NCBI RefSeq assembly: GCF_007995215.1
Contig: NZ_VCDK01000003.1
Location: forward strand, 310,001-374,000
DNA: 64,000 nt
Source: Shimia ponticola
Lineage (GTDB): Bacteria; Pseudomonadota; Alphaproteobacteria; Rhodobacterales; Rhodobacteraceae
Direction: 5' to 3'
In this document: one piece after another, positions 44,302 to 53,544 of the stretch
Layout: every line of letters begins with the position of its first letter
Numbering within the stretch: the first letter of the stretch is position 1
Notes under the pieces: generated by a model
What the model saw: only the letters and a program-made list of their open reading frames with translations
Databases searched by the model: none
What the model was told of the DNA's origin: nothing
Made by a program: the position numbers and the translations under genes

Positions 44302-45255
44302 ATGATAGGTTTGGGATGCTGGCCCCTGTCCGGCGAAATGTACCTTGATGGCAAAAGCGTGGGCTATGCGAGCTGCGACCCTGATGAGGCGACGCGCATT
44401 TTACATGCCGCGCATGATGCCGGCGTCACTTTGTTTGATACCGCCCATGCCTATGGTGCTGGCCACGGCGAACGCCAGATCGGCGCAGCCCTCAAGGGAC
44501 GCGATGTCACCATCGTGACGAAAATCGGCCTTGGCATTGATGAGGGCACAAAGACCATCACAGGTCTGCGCACCGCCCCTGCCGAGGTGAGCGCAGCGAT
44601 TGACGAAAGTCTGTCACGGCTGGACCGCGACCACATCGACTGCGTGCTTATTCATCCCAATGACATTCCGATCCCGGATGCCGAGGCGATGTTCGCTGAA
44701 CTGGACCGTGAGGTCTCATCCGGGCGCATCGGCAGCTTTGGATGGAGCACTGATTTCCCGAACCGCGCAGCCGCGCAGACCGCCTACCCAGCGGCGCGTC
44801 ATGTCGAGCATGTGATGAACGTCTTTCTGCGCGCCAGAAATCTGCGCGCCGTGACAGAGCCCGCCGGGATCATATCACTGATCCGTTCGCCCCTTGCCAT
44901 GGGATTGCTGGCGGGACGCTTTGACAATGACGCGCGGATTGCGCCGGGTGATGTCCGGGTCGAAAGCCACGGCGGCATGGACTGGTTTGAAGGGGACCGC
45001 GCGCATCCCCGCTTTGCCGAGCGGCTGGCAGCCGTGCGAGAGCTGCTGCAAAGCGAGGGGCGCACGCTGGCGCAAGGGGCGCTGTGCTGGCTTCTTGCCC
45101 ACGGGGACCACATCGTTCCCGTCCCCGGCGCGTCTTCGGTCAAGCAAGCCGTGGCAAATGCCGAAGCGATGCAGTTCGGGCCGCTGCCGGATCGCGTGAT
45201 GCAAAAGATTGCATCCCTGATCCCGGACGAAGACGGCCCGCCCCGCCCGCTCTGA
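44302..45255 (+). CDS. Aldo/keto reductase
   Basis: The 317-residue NADPH-type TIM-barrel reductase has FDTAHAYGAGHGERQIG with catalytic Asp/Tyr, VTKIGLG (catalytic Lys), HIDCVLIHPND (His/Asp) and IVPVPGASS for the cofactor tail. Substrates of this family are small aldehydes, ketones and sugars; the one here is not evident. The start is ATG 44302 (GGAG eight bases before), which drops 68 codons of an open but non-coding upstream frame. Confidence 0.9.
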   Translation: MIGLGCWPLSGEMYLDGKSVGYASCDPDEATRILHAAHDAGVTLFDTAHAYGAGHGERQIGAALKGRDVTIVTKIGLGIDEGTKTITGLRTAPAEVSAAIDESLSRLDRDHIDCVLIHPNDIPIPDAEAMFAELDREVSSGRIGSFGWSTDFPNRAAAQTAYPAARHVEHVMNVFLRARNLRAVTEPAGIISLIRSPLAMGLLAGRFDNDARIAPGDVRVESHGGMDWFEGDRAHPRFAERLAAVRELLQSEGRTLAQGALCWLLAHGDHIVPVPGASSVKQAVANAEAMQFGPLPDRVMQKIASLIPDEDGPPRPL

Positions 45256-45335
45256 CCCGTAAAAATCTGACCATGCCATGCCCATCCGCGTTTGTCTCGG
45301 ATGTGCATGCCAGGTGCATCGCGAGTGTCTGCGCA

Positions 45336-45358
45336 GGTTTAGCCAAGCCGGCCAAACC
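45336..45358. terminator. Possible terminator hairpin between convergent reductase genes
   Basis: GGTTTAGCC (45336-45344) pairs with GGCCAAACC (45350-45358) with one mismatch. No T-run follows, so the call is weak. Confidence 0.3.
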
Positions 45359-45374
45359 CTAGAGCGCCAAAGGT

Positions 45375-46157
45375 CTACATCGGAAGCTGCACACCACCGG
45401 CAACCCAACCGCCATCAGCAGCAAGGATTTGACCATTCACATAGCGACCCGCATCCGAGGCCAGATAGAGGCAGGCCAATGCCACGTCTTCTGGGTCGCC
45501 CATCCGCTTCATCGGCACGGACTGAATGACTTTCTCACGCATCTTCTCGGTCGGCGCGAGGCGATCCATCCCTTCGGTCCCGTCGATCGGTCCCGGTATG
45601 ACGCTGTTCACACGCAGGTTGTCCGGACCCCATTCGATCGCCAGACACTTGGTAATCATGTCCACACCGGCTTTCGCCGCGCAAACATGAACCTGAAACG
45701 GCATGGCCTGAACCGCCTGTGGCGCGCTGATGTTGATCAGGCTACCTGGCCGCGCCATGTTCGGGTGCGCAGCACGCATCACATGGAAGGTCCCCATGAG
45801 ATCAATGTCGATGACAGACTTGAACCCATTGGGCGAAATTGCCACGGCTGGCGCTGGGAAATTGCCCGCCGCGCCCGAAATCAGCACGTCGATCTTGCCG
45901 GCCTTTTCTGCGAAATCATTCAGCGCCGCGCTCACATCCTCAAAACTGCGCACGTCAAAGGCATAACCCAAAGCCTTGCCTGCATCGTTGCTCAGTTTTT
46001 CGACGGCGGCGTCCACCTTGTCTTGTTTGCGGCTGGCAACGCCCATGCGCGCGCCCGCACGCGAAAACGCCTCGGCGATACCCAGGTTGATGCCGGACGT
46101 GCCGCCAACGACAAAGACGTTCTTGCCAGTGAAATCAAACGATGCCGTGCCGGTCAT
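45375..46157 (-). CDS. SDR family protein, 2,4-dienoyl-CoA reductase-like
   Basis: The 260-residue protein has the Rossmann motif VGGTSGINLGI, ISGAAGNFPAPA, INISAPQAVQ and GPIDGTEGMDRLAP. The usual catalytic Tyr of YxxxK is a Val (VCAAK); the Lys stays. Peroxisomal/bacterial 2,4-dienoyl-CoA reductases share this changed active site and the PGPI...G motif, which suggests a role in unsaturated fatty acid oxidation. The start is ATG 46157, with GGAGG upstream. The adjacent 46280 SDR is a different subtype. Confidence 0.83.
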   Translation of the reverse strand: MTGTASFDFTGKNVFVVGGTSGINLGIAEAFSRAGARMGVASRKQDKVDAAVEKLSNDAGKALGYAFDVRSFEDVSAALNDFAEKAGKIDVLISGAAGNFPAPAVAISPNGFKSVIDIDLMGTFHVMRAAHPNMARPGSLINISAPQAVQAMPFQVHVCAAKAGVDMITKCLAIEWGPDNLRVNSVIPGPIDGTEGMDRLAPTEKMREKVIQSVPMKRMGDPEDVALACLYLASDAGRYVNGQILAADGGWVAGGVQLPM

Positions 46158-46279
46158 GGCGGCCCCTCCCAAGGTAATTGACGTTTCCGTCACCTAACCC
46201 CAAGCATACGCGGCTGGCCAGAATGTCGCGGCGTCACGGCCTGTCAATAACTTGGCCCCGTGGGGGCGCTACGCGCTGA

Positions 46280-47032
46280 CTAAACGCTGCCATTCTCGAC
46301 AAAGAAATTCTGCCCCGTGCAGGCGCTTGCATCATCTGAGGCAAGGAAGAGAACCATGTTGGCAACCTCGTACGGCTCGATGAGCACCGGCTGACACTGG
46401 TTCTGGCGTTGGGCCTCCAGAGCCTCTGGCGTGGCCCAGAGCGTCTTTTGCCGTTCTGTCATGATCCAACCGGGAACGACCGTGTTCACGCGGATGCGAT
46501 GTGCGCCGAGATCCCTCGCGAAACTCCGCGTCATGCCATGCACCCCGGCCTTGGCAGAGGTGTAGACAGGCATTCCGCCCACCGCCTCCCACCAGCTATT
46601 TGAGCCCATGTTAATGATCGACGCGGGCTGTCCGGCCTCGATCATCGCAGGCGCGCAAGCCTGAGTGGCAAAGAACATGTGGCGCAGGTTTGTCGCGATG
46701 CGTTCGTCGTAATACGCCTCGTCCACGTCCTGCCAATCGTGACGATCATCCCGCGCGGCGTTGTTCACCAGAACCTTGGGCGCGCCGAGGTCCGCTATCA
46801 GTCTGGCAAAGGCGTCTTTCAACGCGGAGATATCCCGCAAGTCAGCGGCCACATGGGTGGCACCTGTCTCATCCGCCATGGCGGCCCCGCCTTTGATATC
46901 GAAATCGACAAACCCGACGCGTGCGCCCTGACGCGCAAACCCACGCACGATTTCAGCCCCGATGCCAGAAGCTCCCCCCGTCAACAGAACGGTTCGGCCT
47001 TTCAGGCTTGGATAAATCGCTTGGTTTTCCAT
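46280..47032 (-). CDS. SDR family oxidoreductase
   Basis: This classical SDR of 250 residues has TGGASGIG, NNAARDDRHDWQDVDE, catalytic Ser in NMGSNSWW and Tyr/Lys in YTSAK. The RDDRHDW segment resembles aldose (galactose or arabinose) 1-dehydrogenase-type SDRs, but no sugar genes lie nearby. It is followed by the DUF3179 gene across a small gap in the same strand. Confidence 0.86.
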   Translation of the reverse strand: MENQAIYPSLKGRTVLLTGGASGIGAEIVRGFARQGARVGFVDFDIKGGAAMADETGATHVAADLRDISALKDAFARLIADLGAPKVLVNNAARDDRHDWQDVDEAYYDERIATNLRHMFFATQACAPAMIEAGQPASIINMGSNSWWEAVGGMPVYTSAKAGVHGMTRSFARDLGAHRIRVNTVVPGWIMTERQKTLWATPEALEAQRQNQCQPVLIEPYEVANMVLFLASDDASACTGQNFFVENGSV

Positions 47033-47050
47033 AGGTTTGCACTTTTCTCT

Positions 47051-48037
47051 TCAGCTACCCAACATCCAGTCACCATCAGGCCAGAACGCGTGATAGGCAA
47101 AGGCAAACATCACGTCATGCGGAAGGTTTTCGCCCGTCTCTGCGTCAAAGACGCGAACCGTACCGACATCCTTGCTATCGGCGATACTGCGTTGATCCAG
47201 TGCAGAGGCCTGCCCCGCATTCCAGGTCAGGCGAATACCGGCCTCCACGACCTCGCCTTCAGCAGCGAGCCGTGTCATAGGCCACGCCCGGTCGCCCACA
47301 CGCACGACCCGCACAAGAGGCGGAATGTCATGCGGCGGCATCTCTCCGCTGAACAGGAATGGCCGCGCAGAGCTGTCATAGCGGACATAGGGGTTGGCGC
47401 CGTAGGCGCGGTTGAACCCGGTCGGCTGCGCCATCACAATCCCGTCGGGGTTTCGCGTGCGGAACTCATCCCAGCTTTCCATCCATGTGGGCAGCGACGT
47501 CAGTTCGACGCCGGTCATCTCTCCCACGATCCCTTCGCCAATGGCCTGCTGCCACCAGCTTTGGGTTTCGCGGTCATACATGATCATGTCCGAATTGCGC
47601 AGCTTGCCCGACACGCCAAAGCTCAGGACCTGCCCGTCCACACGACGATCAAAGGTGATGCCTGAATTACACAGGGGGCAGAACGTGACAGCGACCGGCA
47701 CATTGCCGACCGTATCGTTCACGATCTCATGCCACGTCAGGTAACGGATCGGATAGGCGCGCGGGATCTCGCCCTCAATCTCAACCGCGATCACCGGCTC
47801 GCGGCCGCCGATGCGGTCCTCGTCTCCGACGCGGATAAACTGCGGGTCATCAATCGCTGGGATACCATCTTTTGGCGGGCCGCCAGACATGACTTCAGTC
47901 CAGCTTTGGATAGCATTGTTGGCGAAATCGGTGTCAGGCCATTCTACGTTCCAAAACCGAGGTGCCTCTTCTACCGGGGCCTGCGCCGTTGCCGCCGTTC
48001 CAACGATGATCGCCAGCGTTGCAAGCATCCGTTTCAT
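47051..48037 (-). CDS. DUF3179 domain protein, probably exported
   Basis: The 328-residue protein starts with a signal peptide (MKRMLATLAIIVGTAATAQA). It contains the DUF3179 pattern EIVNDTVGNVPVAVTFCPLCNSGITFDRR, with a CPLC pair, then FGVSGKLRNSDMIMYDRET and SWWQQAIGEGIVGEMTG. The family has no established activity. The start is ATG 48037, with GGAGG seven bases upstream, rather than the frame end at 48145. It may form an operon with the SDR downstream. Confidence 0.86.
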   Translation of the reverse strand: MKRMLATLAIIVGTAATAQAPVEEAPRFWNVEWPDTDFANNAIQSWTEVMSGGPPKDGIPAIDDPQFIRVGDEDRIGGREPVIAVEIEGEIPRAYPIRYLTWHEIVNDTVGNVPVAVTFCPLCNSGITFDRRVDGQVLSFGVSGKLRNSDMIMYDRETQSWWQQAIGEGIVGEMTGVELTSLPTWMESWDEFRTRNPDGIVMAQPTGFNRAYGANPYVRYDSSARPFLFSGEMPPHDIPPLVRVVRVGDRAWPMTRLAAEGEVVEAGIRLTWNAGQASALDQRSIADSKDVGTVRVFDAETGENLPHDVMFAFAYHAFWPDGDWMLGS

Positions 48038-48199
48038 GTCCGGTCCTCCTGTTTCCTTGCACCATATGTCGCAGCTTGTGACGCTAAGGCAAAGCACCCG
48101 GCGCTTGGTTGACGCGGATGTGAGCGCGTGCCACCTCCTCGTCAAAGAACGGCGCAGGGGATGCGCCTATTCCCACATTGAAAGATATGGAGGACACGG

Positions 48200-49624
48200 A
48201 TGCGCGACGCAGCCTCTGAACAAGCTATGGCGCAGGAGCATAGGGTGATCATTGGTGATGGCGTGACAGCCGCAGCCTTTGTCGAAACGGCCCAGTTGAA
48301 AGCCGGCGATCACCTCACCGTCATCGGTCCTAACGCAGACGGACTGGGGCGCGGGATCGCCTATGCCGCCGAGACCGAGGAAACGCCTTGGCGCTATGCC
48401 TATTTGCTCAATTCGCCCGCTGATGACATCGACCCTGACTTTGGCGGCTGGCTTGAGGACCGCTGGGACGCGCTGCGCGACATGATGCAAGGGCGTTCGC
48501 CCAATTGGGTGGCTGCGGCGCAACCATTGGTGGATCGGGGCGACATTCGCGGTCTCAACGTGCCACGAGCCGTCTATGGTGACTTTCTCGAAGAACGTGC
48601 AACCAGCGCGCTTGAGGTTCACCGAGCCAATGGCGTGACGGTTCAATTCATCAATGCGGCGGCAGATCGGCTTGAGCAGACCTCAGACGGGTTTTCCGTT
48701 CATGCGGGTGAGCAGATCGTTCATGCAACATCGGTTGATGTGGCCACGGGAGGCCCCGCCACCCAACGCATTCCCGGCGATGACGGTCCTTACAGCGCGC
48801 CGACCCTTTTCGGACAAGAGCCTCGGATCGCCGAGCATATCCGACGCGGCGCCGAAATCTGGTGCATTGGGACGAACGCCACGATGCTTGATACATTGAG
48901 GCTGTGCCAGTCGCTCATCCCAGAGGATCAAATCCGGTTCGTCGGCTGTTCGCCCCGTGGTGCCCTGCCCGAGCCGCTTGTGCCGCAAATGCCGCGTCGG
49001 ATCACCCTGCCACAACTGGCTGGTCCCTATGAAACGGCAGAAGCTTTTCTGGAAGACGTCCGTCAAAACATCGAACGCGCGCAGGCCACCGGTGACAAGA
49101 TGATCGAACTCCGCGCAGGCTTTCGGTCTTACTTCATCGAACATGGTCTCAAGTGGTTTTTGCCCGACATGGATGAGGCGCGTAAGGTCCCCAAGACCCT
49201 GCGCCACTGGTTCCGGTCGGGAACACGCGACACGCTAGAGGATTTTGCCCGTTTAAGCCTGTCTGGCCACACCCGCATTCACCGCGGTGCCGTTCAGCGG
49301 ATCGAAACCGAGGGCGATCATGCTGTCGTCGTGACCACGAATTCAAAAGGTCAGGAAGAGCGGCACGCTGCCGGGTTCGTGGTGAACTGCTCTGGGTCGG
49401 CAATGGCATTCGACCCGTTCACGGAAGACCTGCTGACGAAGGGATGGATCAGCCGCAGCACCGAAAGCGGCGGCATTGTTGTTGGGTCCGGCTGCAAAGC
49501 GTCGGTCCCCGGCTTGCGCTACCTGTCGCCCGCTACGACCGAGATCGGGGACGAGGTCATGCCGATGCCGCTCTATGACGCGAACCTTTTGCGCGTCTGG
49601 GCGCGACGGGCGAACGAGTCCTAA
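48200..49624 (+). CDS. FAD/NAD(P)-binding protein, monooxygenase-like
   Basis: The 474-residue protein has an N-terminal HRVIIGDGVTAAAFVE dinucleotide-binding motif. A second nucleotide-binding stretch lies near EIWCIGTNATMLDTL, and GFVVNCSGSAMAFDPF is another FAD contact. The layout fits the COG4529 group of FAD-binding proteins with two Rossmann folds, some related to N-hydroxylases. The substrate is unknown. The start is ATG 48200, with GGAGG about seven bases upstream. A terminator follows the stop. Confidence 0.8.
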   Translation: MRDAASEQAMAQEHRVIIGDGVTAAAFVETAQLKAGDHLTVIGPNADGLGRGIAYAAETEETPWRYAYLLNSPADDIDPDFGGWLEDRWDALRDMMQGRSPNWVAAAQPLVDRGDIRGLNVPRAVYGDFLEERATSALEVHRANGVTVQFINAAADRLEQTSDGFSVHAGEQIVHATSVDVATGGPATQRIPGDDGPYSAPTLFGQEPRIAEHIRRGAEIWCIGTNATMLDTLRLCQSLIPEDQIRFVGCSPRGALPEPLVPQMPRRITLPQLAGPYETAEAFLEDVRQNIERAQATGDKMIELRAGFRSYFIEHGLKWFLPDMDEARKVPKTLRHWFRSGTRDTLEDFARLSLSGHTRIHRGAVQRIETEGDHAVVVTTNSKGQEERHAAGFVVNCSGSAMAFDPFTEDLLTKGWISRSTESGGIVVGSGCKASVPGLRYLSPATTEIGDEVMPMPLYDANLLRVWARRANES

Positions 49625-49630
49625 GAAACG

Positions 49631-49657
49631 AAAAGCCCCGCATAAGGCGGGGCTTTT
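49631..49657. terminator. Bidirectional terminator between FAD gene and cyclophilin genes
   Basis: AAAAGCCCCGC (49631-49641) and GCGGGGCTTTT (49647-49657) form a perfect 11-bp stem with a 5-base loop. A and T runs flank it on both strands, so it serves both convergent transcripts. Confidence 0.92.
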
Positions 49658-49660
49658 GCT

Positions 49661-50209
49661 TTATTCGGTCACAACAACCTGCATCATCCGGTCGGGTTCG
49701 CCCCGGATCGCACCGCTGCGCGGATGGCCGCGTTTGATGTTGTCCAGAACGTCCAATCCTTCGGTGACTTCGCCGACAACGGTATATTGCCCATTCAGGA
49801 AGTATCCTTCGTCAAACATGATGAAGAACTGCGAATTGGCAGAGTTCGGATTCTGGCTACGCGCCATTCCGACGACGCCCCGATCAAAGGCAACGTTTGA
49901 GAATTCCTGCTCCAGATCCCCTTGATCCGAGCCGCCCGTACCAGCACGGCGGGCATTGTAGTCATCAGCCTTGCCAAATTGCACATCGCCGGTCTGCGCC
50001 ATGAATCCGTCGATCACCCGGTGAAAGGCGACGGTGTCATAGGCACCCTGCGTGGCCAAGGTGGTGATCCGTTCGACGTGGTTCGGTGCCACATCTTCGA
50101 ACAGGTCAATCTTGATCGTACCGTTGGCTTCGCCAGCAACGGTCATCTCGATCCCCGTCGCAGCAGCCGTGGACCCCATCAGAGCAAAGAGCGCAGCAAG
50201 CTTACGCAT
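49661..50209 (-). CDS. ppiA: Periplasmic peptidyl-prolyl cis-trans isomerase (cyclophilin)
   Basis: The 182-residue protein starts with a signal peptide (MRKLAALFALMGSTAAA) and continues as a cyclophilin: AFHRVIDGFMAQTGDVQFG holds the catalytic Arg, and FFIMFDEGYFLNGQYTVVGEV the hydrophobic pocket. It should speed proline isomerisation in exported proteins. It overlaps the next, signal-less cyclophilin gene by 8 bases, so the two form one operon. Confidence 0.93.
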   Translation of the reverse strand: MRKLAALFALMGSTAAATGIEMTVAGEANGTIKIDLFEDVAPNHVERITTLATQGAYDTVAFHRVIDGFMAQTGDVQFGKADDYNARRAGTGGSDQGDLEQEFSNVAFDRGVVGMARSQNPNSANSQFFIMFDEGYFLNGQYTVVGEVTEGLDVLDNIKRGHPRSGAIRGEPDRMMQVVVTE

Positions 50210-50708
50210 CTGCGGCCACCTTGACGCTGATCATGCGGTCAGGGTTCGCTGGCGGCTCACCACGGGTGATTGCATCAACGTGCTCCATGCCCTCAATCAC
50301 GCGGCCATAGACCGTGTATTGACGATTGAGGAAGTGGTTATCCGAGAAGTTGATGAAGAACTGGCTGTTGGCCGAGTTCGGGTTTTGGCTGCGCGCCGCG
50401 CCAAGTGTGCCACGGTCATGTGGAACGCCCGAAAACTCTGCTGGCAGGTCTTTCTTGTCCGAACCGCCGGTCCCGGCCATGCGGATGTTGAAATCCTTTT
50501 CCATGTTGCCATTCGCCACGTCGCCGGTCTGCGCCATGAAGCCGTCGATGACACGGTGGAAGGCCACATTGTCATAGGCCCCTTCGCGCGCCAGTTCCTT
50601 GATGCGGTCGCAGTGCATGGGCGCGACGTCCGGCAGCAGCTCGATAGTGACGGTGCCGCCCTTCAGTTCCATCAGGATCGTGTTCTCGGGGTCTTTGATC
50701 TCAGCCAT
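50202..50708 (-). CDS. ppiB: Cytoplasmic peptidyl-prolyl cis-trans isomerase (cyclophilin)
   Basis: The 168-residue cyclophilin has no signal peptide. VAFHRVIDGFMAQTGDVAN, QNPNSANSQFFINFSDNHFL and QYTVYGRVIEGM are the family blocks, with the catalytic Arg in HRV. A short acidic start (MAEIKDPENTI) precedes it. It is the first gene of a two-cyclophilin operon, so cytoplasmic and periplasmic forms are made together. Confidence 0.94.
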   Translation of the reverse strand: MAEIKDPENTILMELKGGTVTIELLPDVAPMHCDRIKELAREGAYDNVAFHRVIDGFMAQTGDVANGNMEKDFNIRMAGTGGSDKKDLPAEFSGVPHDRGTLGAARSQNPNSANSQFFINFSDNHFLNRQYTVYGRVIEGMEHVDAITRGEPPANPDRMISVKVAADA

Positions 50709-50859
50709 TTGGCGCTCCTGTTCGATGATTTGGCGGGACCCTATGGCGCGCGGACGGAAAGTGAAAGAGGCATCGCGTCAAACGTGACCAGGCCATTCAT
50801 CGGTTGACCTGACCACGCCAAGGCGGTCAAACACCGCGCAAACGCCCAAGGAGGATCGC

Positions 50860-52041
50860 ATGGCCTGGAAAACGCTGGATGACATGGATTTGCAAGGCAA
50901 GGTCGTGCTGACCCGTGTGGACATCAATGTGCCGATGAAGGACGGGGAAGTCACCGATGCGACACGGATTGAGCGGATTGTACCGACGGTGAAAGACATC
51001 CTGTCGAAAGGCGGCATGCCGGTTTTGTTGGCGCATTTCGGGCGCCCGAAGGGCCAGCCAAACCCCGACATGTCCTTGCAGCAGCTTGTTCCGGCGCTGA
51101 ACACGCATTTGGGCACAGAGGTCACATTTGTCGAACGCCCCAGCCGCGAATTCATCGACGCGCAGGACGCAGGTTCTGTCGTGCTCGTTGAAAACACGCG
51201 GTTTTCCAGCATGGAAGAAGCCAATGATCCGCGCATGGCGCAGTTCCTTGCCTCGCTCGGGGATGTCTACTGCAATGATGCTTTCAGTGCCGCACACCGG
51301 GCCCATGCTTCGACAGAAGGTGTCGCGCGTTTGCTTCCCTCTTGTGCCGGACGTTTGATGCAGGCCGAATTGCAGGCCTTGGAAGCCGCTTTGGGCGACC
51401 CTGTGCGCCCCGTCGTTGCTGTGGTCGGCGGTGCCAAGGTGTCGACCAAACTGGACCTGTTGGGCAACCTTGTTGGCAAGGTCGATCATCTGGTGATCGG
51501 TGGTGGCATGGCCAATACGTTCCTGGCCGCACAGGGCATTGATGTCGGCAAGAGCCTTGCCGAACATGACATGACCGACACCGCGCGCGAGATCATGGTG
51601 AAAGCCAAAACAGCGGGATGCGAGATCGTTCTTCCGTCAGATGTGGTTGTTGCGTGGGAATTTGCCGCCGGAGCCAACAATGAGACGGTGGCGGCGGATG
51701 CATGCCCCACCGATGCGATGATCCTGGATGCCGGTCCAGAAAGTGTTGCGCGGATCGGCGAGGTTTTCGCCAACGCCAAAACACTGATTTGGAATGGTCC
51801 GCTTGGAGCGTTCGAGATCGAGCCTTTTGACAAGGCGACCAATGCCGCAGCCGAAGCCGCAGCGACACTGACGCAGATGGGCAAGCTCACTTCAGTTGCC
51901 GGTGGTGGCGACACCGTCAGCGCCTTGAATCAGGCCGGTGCCGCCGAGCGCTTCACCTATATCTCGACAGCGGGCGGAGCGTTCCTTGAGTGGATGGAAG
52001 GCAAGGAATTGCCAGGTGTCGCTGCTCTGAGTGCCAGCTAA
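50860..52041 (+). CDS. pgk: Phosphoglycerate kinase
   Basis: PGK catalyses the reversible ATP-forming step of glycolysis and gluconeogenesis. The 393-residue protein has [17 protein letters not shown] (start of the substrate site), [33 protein letters not shown]-type sequence ([10 protein letters not shown]) and [20 protein letters not shown] lies before ATG 50860. It is followed by a class I aldolase, a related glycolytic gene. Confidence 0.96.
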   Translation: MAWKTLDDMDLQGKVVLTRVDINVPMKDGEVTDATRIERIVPTVKDILSKGGMPVLLAHFGRPKGQPNPDMSLQQLVPALNTHLGTEVTFVERPSREFIDAQDAGSVVLVENTRFSSMEEANDPRMAQFLASLGDVYCNDAFSAAHRAHASTEGVARLLPSCAGRLMQAELQALEAALGDPVRPVVAVVGGAKVSTKLDLLGNLVGKVDHLVIGGGMANTFLAAQGIDVGKSLAEHDMTDTAREIMVKAKTAGCEIVLPSDVVVAWEFAAGANNETVAADACPTDAMILDAGPESVARIGEVFANAKTLIWNGPLGAFEIEPFDKATNAAAEAAATLTQMGKLTSVAGGGDTVSALNQAGAAERFTYISTAGGAFLEWMEGKELPGVAALSAS

Positions 52042-52165
52042 ATCGATCTGACTGCCCGTTTCTGCGCGGATTGCCGAAAGTGCGCTGGCTGTTCGCGCTA
52101 ACGTCATTGAATTGTTCACTTTCTCTGCTTAGGCCGCTGGAAAGTGACTTTGAAAGGGCATTCAG

Positions 52166-53059
52166 ATGGTTGATGCAAAGCAGGCCGAACAAATTCGCGG
52201 TGGTCAGGGTTTCATCGCGGCACTGGATCAAAGCGGTGGCTCAACCCCCAAGGCGCTGAGGCTCTATGGCATCGAAGAAGATGCCTACGAAGGTGATGAT
52301 CAGATGTATGATCTGATCCACGAGATGCGGTCCCGCATTGTGAAATCCCCCGCCTTCACAGGCGACAAGGTTGTCGGCGCGATCCTGTTCGAAAAGACGA
52401 TGGATCGCGATATCGACGGCACCCCATCGCCCAAGTTCCTATGGAACGAGCGCAAAGTTGTTCCGTTCCTGAAAGTCGACAAGGGGCTAGAGGCCGAGGA
52501 AAACGGCGTTCAGATGATGAAACCGATCCCTGATCTGGATGATCTGCTGCCCCGTGCAAAGGGACTGGGCGTTTTCGGCACCAAGATGCGCTCGGTGATC
52601 AACGCCGCGAACCCGGAGGGCATTCACGCCCTTGTTCAGCAGCAATTCGAGATCGGCAAACAGATCCTTGCACATGGCCTCATCCCGATCGTTGAACCCG
52701 AAGTCACGATTTCGATCGAAGACAAGGAAGCCGCAGAAGAGATTTTGCGAAGCGAGATCCTCTATGCGCTAGGTCAGTTGGAAGAAGGACAGGAAGTCAT
52801 GCTGAAGCTGACGCTGCCCGAGACATCGAACCACTACATGCCCATGATCGGTCACCCGGCGGTTATGAGCATGGTCGCGCTCTCTGGCGGGTATTCGCGC
52901 GAAGAAGCCAATAATCGCCTATCGACCAACCACGGCATGATCGCCAGCTTTTCGCGGGCGCTGACCGAAGGTTTGTCGGCACAACAGTCAGACGACGATT
53001 TTGACGCCATGTTGGCTGACACCATCGACAGCATTTACCAGGCGTCGATCCACGGCTGA
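52166..53059 (+). CDS. fda: Class I fructose-bisphosphate aldolase
   Basis: The 297-residue Schiff-base aldolase has FIAALDQSGGSTPKALRLYG, VVGAILFEKTMDR, LIPIVEPEV and MLKLTLPETSNHY, where the Lys in MLKLTLP is the expected Schiff-base residue. This short bacterial class I type needs no metal. It splits fructose 1,6-bisphosphate to triose phosphates. Bases 52042-52165 separate it from pgk. Confidence 0.93.
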   Translation: MVDAKQAEQIRGGQGFIAALDQSGGSTPKALRLYGIEEDAYEGDDQMYDLIHEMRSRIVKSPAFTGDKVVGAILFEKTMDRDIDGTPSPKFLWNERKVVPFLKVDKGLEAEENGVQMMKPIPDLDDLLPRAKGLGVFGTKMRSVINAANPEGIHALVQQQFEIGKQILAHGLIPIVEPEVTISIEDKEAAEEILRSEILYALGQLEEGQEVMLKLTLPETSNHYMPMIGHPAVMSMVALSGGYSREEANNRLSTNHGMIASFSRALTEGLSAQQSDDDFDAMLADTIDSIYQASIHG

Positions 53060-53157
53060 TCTTGCCCCCTCTGTGTGAGAGGGGGATTCACACATTGATT
53101 CGGGTGTGTCATACTGCGGCCACCGCCCCGACAGAGGGCGGAGGTAACGAGGCCGCC

Positions 53158-53457
53158 ATGACACATTCCACACGTCCAAACCTTGGACTCTTTGTTTTTC
53201 TGGGCATTGCAATCACCCTGTCGCTCTATTTCATGTTTGCGGCTGTTCAGGGCGATTACGGCGTGTTCAAACGCGCCGAAATCGATGCAGAAGCCGTTGA
53301 ATTGGCAAAGGAATTGGAAGGTCTGACGGCGCAAATCGCTGTACTTGAGAATAAGACCCGCCGCCTGTCATATGACTACCTCGATCTGGATCTGCTCGAC
53401 GAACAGGCACGCGACGTGCTGGGCATGGTGCGGGTCGATGAGGTTGTTGTTCAATAA
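53158..53457 (+). CDS. ftsB: Septum formation initiator family protein (FtsB-like)
   Basis: The 99-residue protein has one N-terminal membrane helix (LGLFVFLGIAITLSLYFMFA) and a coiled coil (AEAVELAKELEGLTAQIAVL). It ends RLSYDYLDLDLLDEQARDVLGM, the DivIC/FtsB signature. FtsB joins FtsL and FtsQ in the divisome. The start is ATG 53158, with GAGG five bases upstream. It sits between glycolytic and pdh genes, a common alphaproteobacterial order. Confidence 0.92.
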   Translation: MTHSTRPNLGLFVFLGIAITLSLYFMFAAVQGDYGVFKRAEIDAEAVELAKELEGLTAQIAVLENKTRRLSYDYLDLDLLDEQARDVLGMVRVDEVVVQ

Positions 53458-53511
53458 ACTTCCCCTGCGGCAAAAGTAACGGTCGCGCCCCTCTGCAAGC
53501 TCCTGTATAGA

Positions 53512-53529
53512 TAGTTTAACATTAAACTA
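53512..53529. promoter_or_regulatory. AT-rich perfect dyad upstream of pdhA
   Basis: TAGTTTAA (53512-53519), a CA centre and TTAAACTA (53522-53529) form a perfect 8-bp inverted repeat, 15 bases before the pdhA start codon. In GC-rich DNA this looks like a repressor operator close to the transcription or translation start. The regulator is unknown. Confidence 0.6.
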
Positions 53530-53544
53530 CTTTGGGAGAACGGC

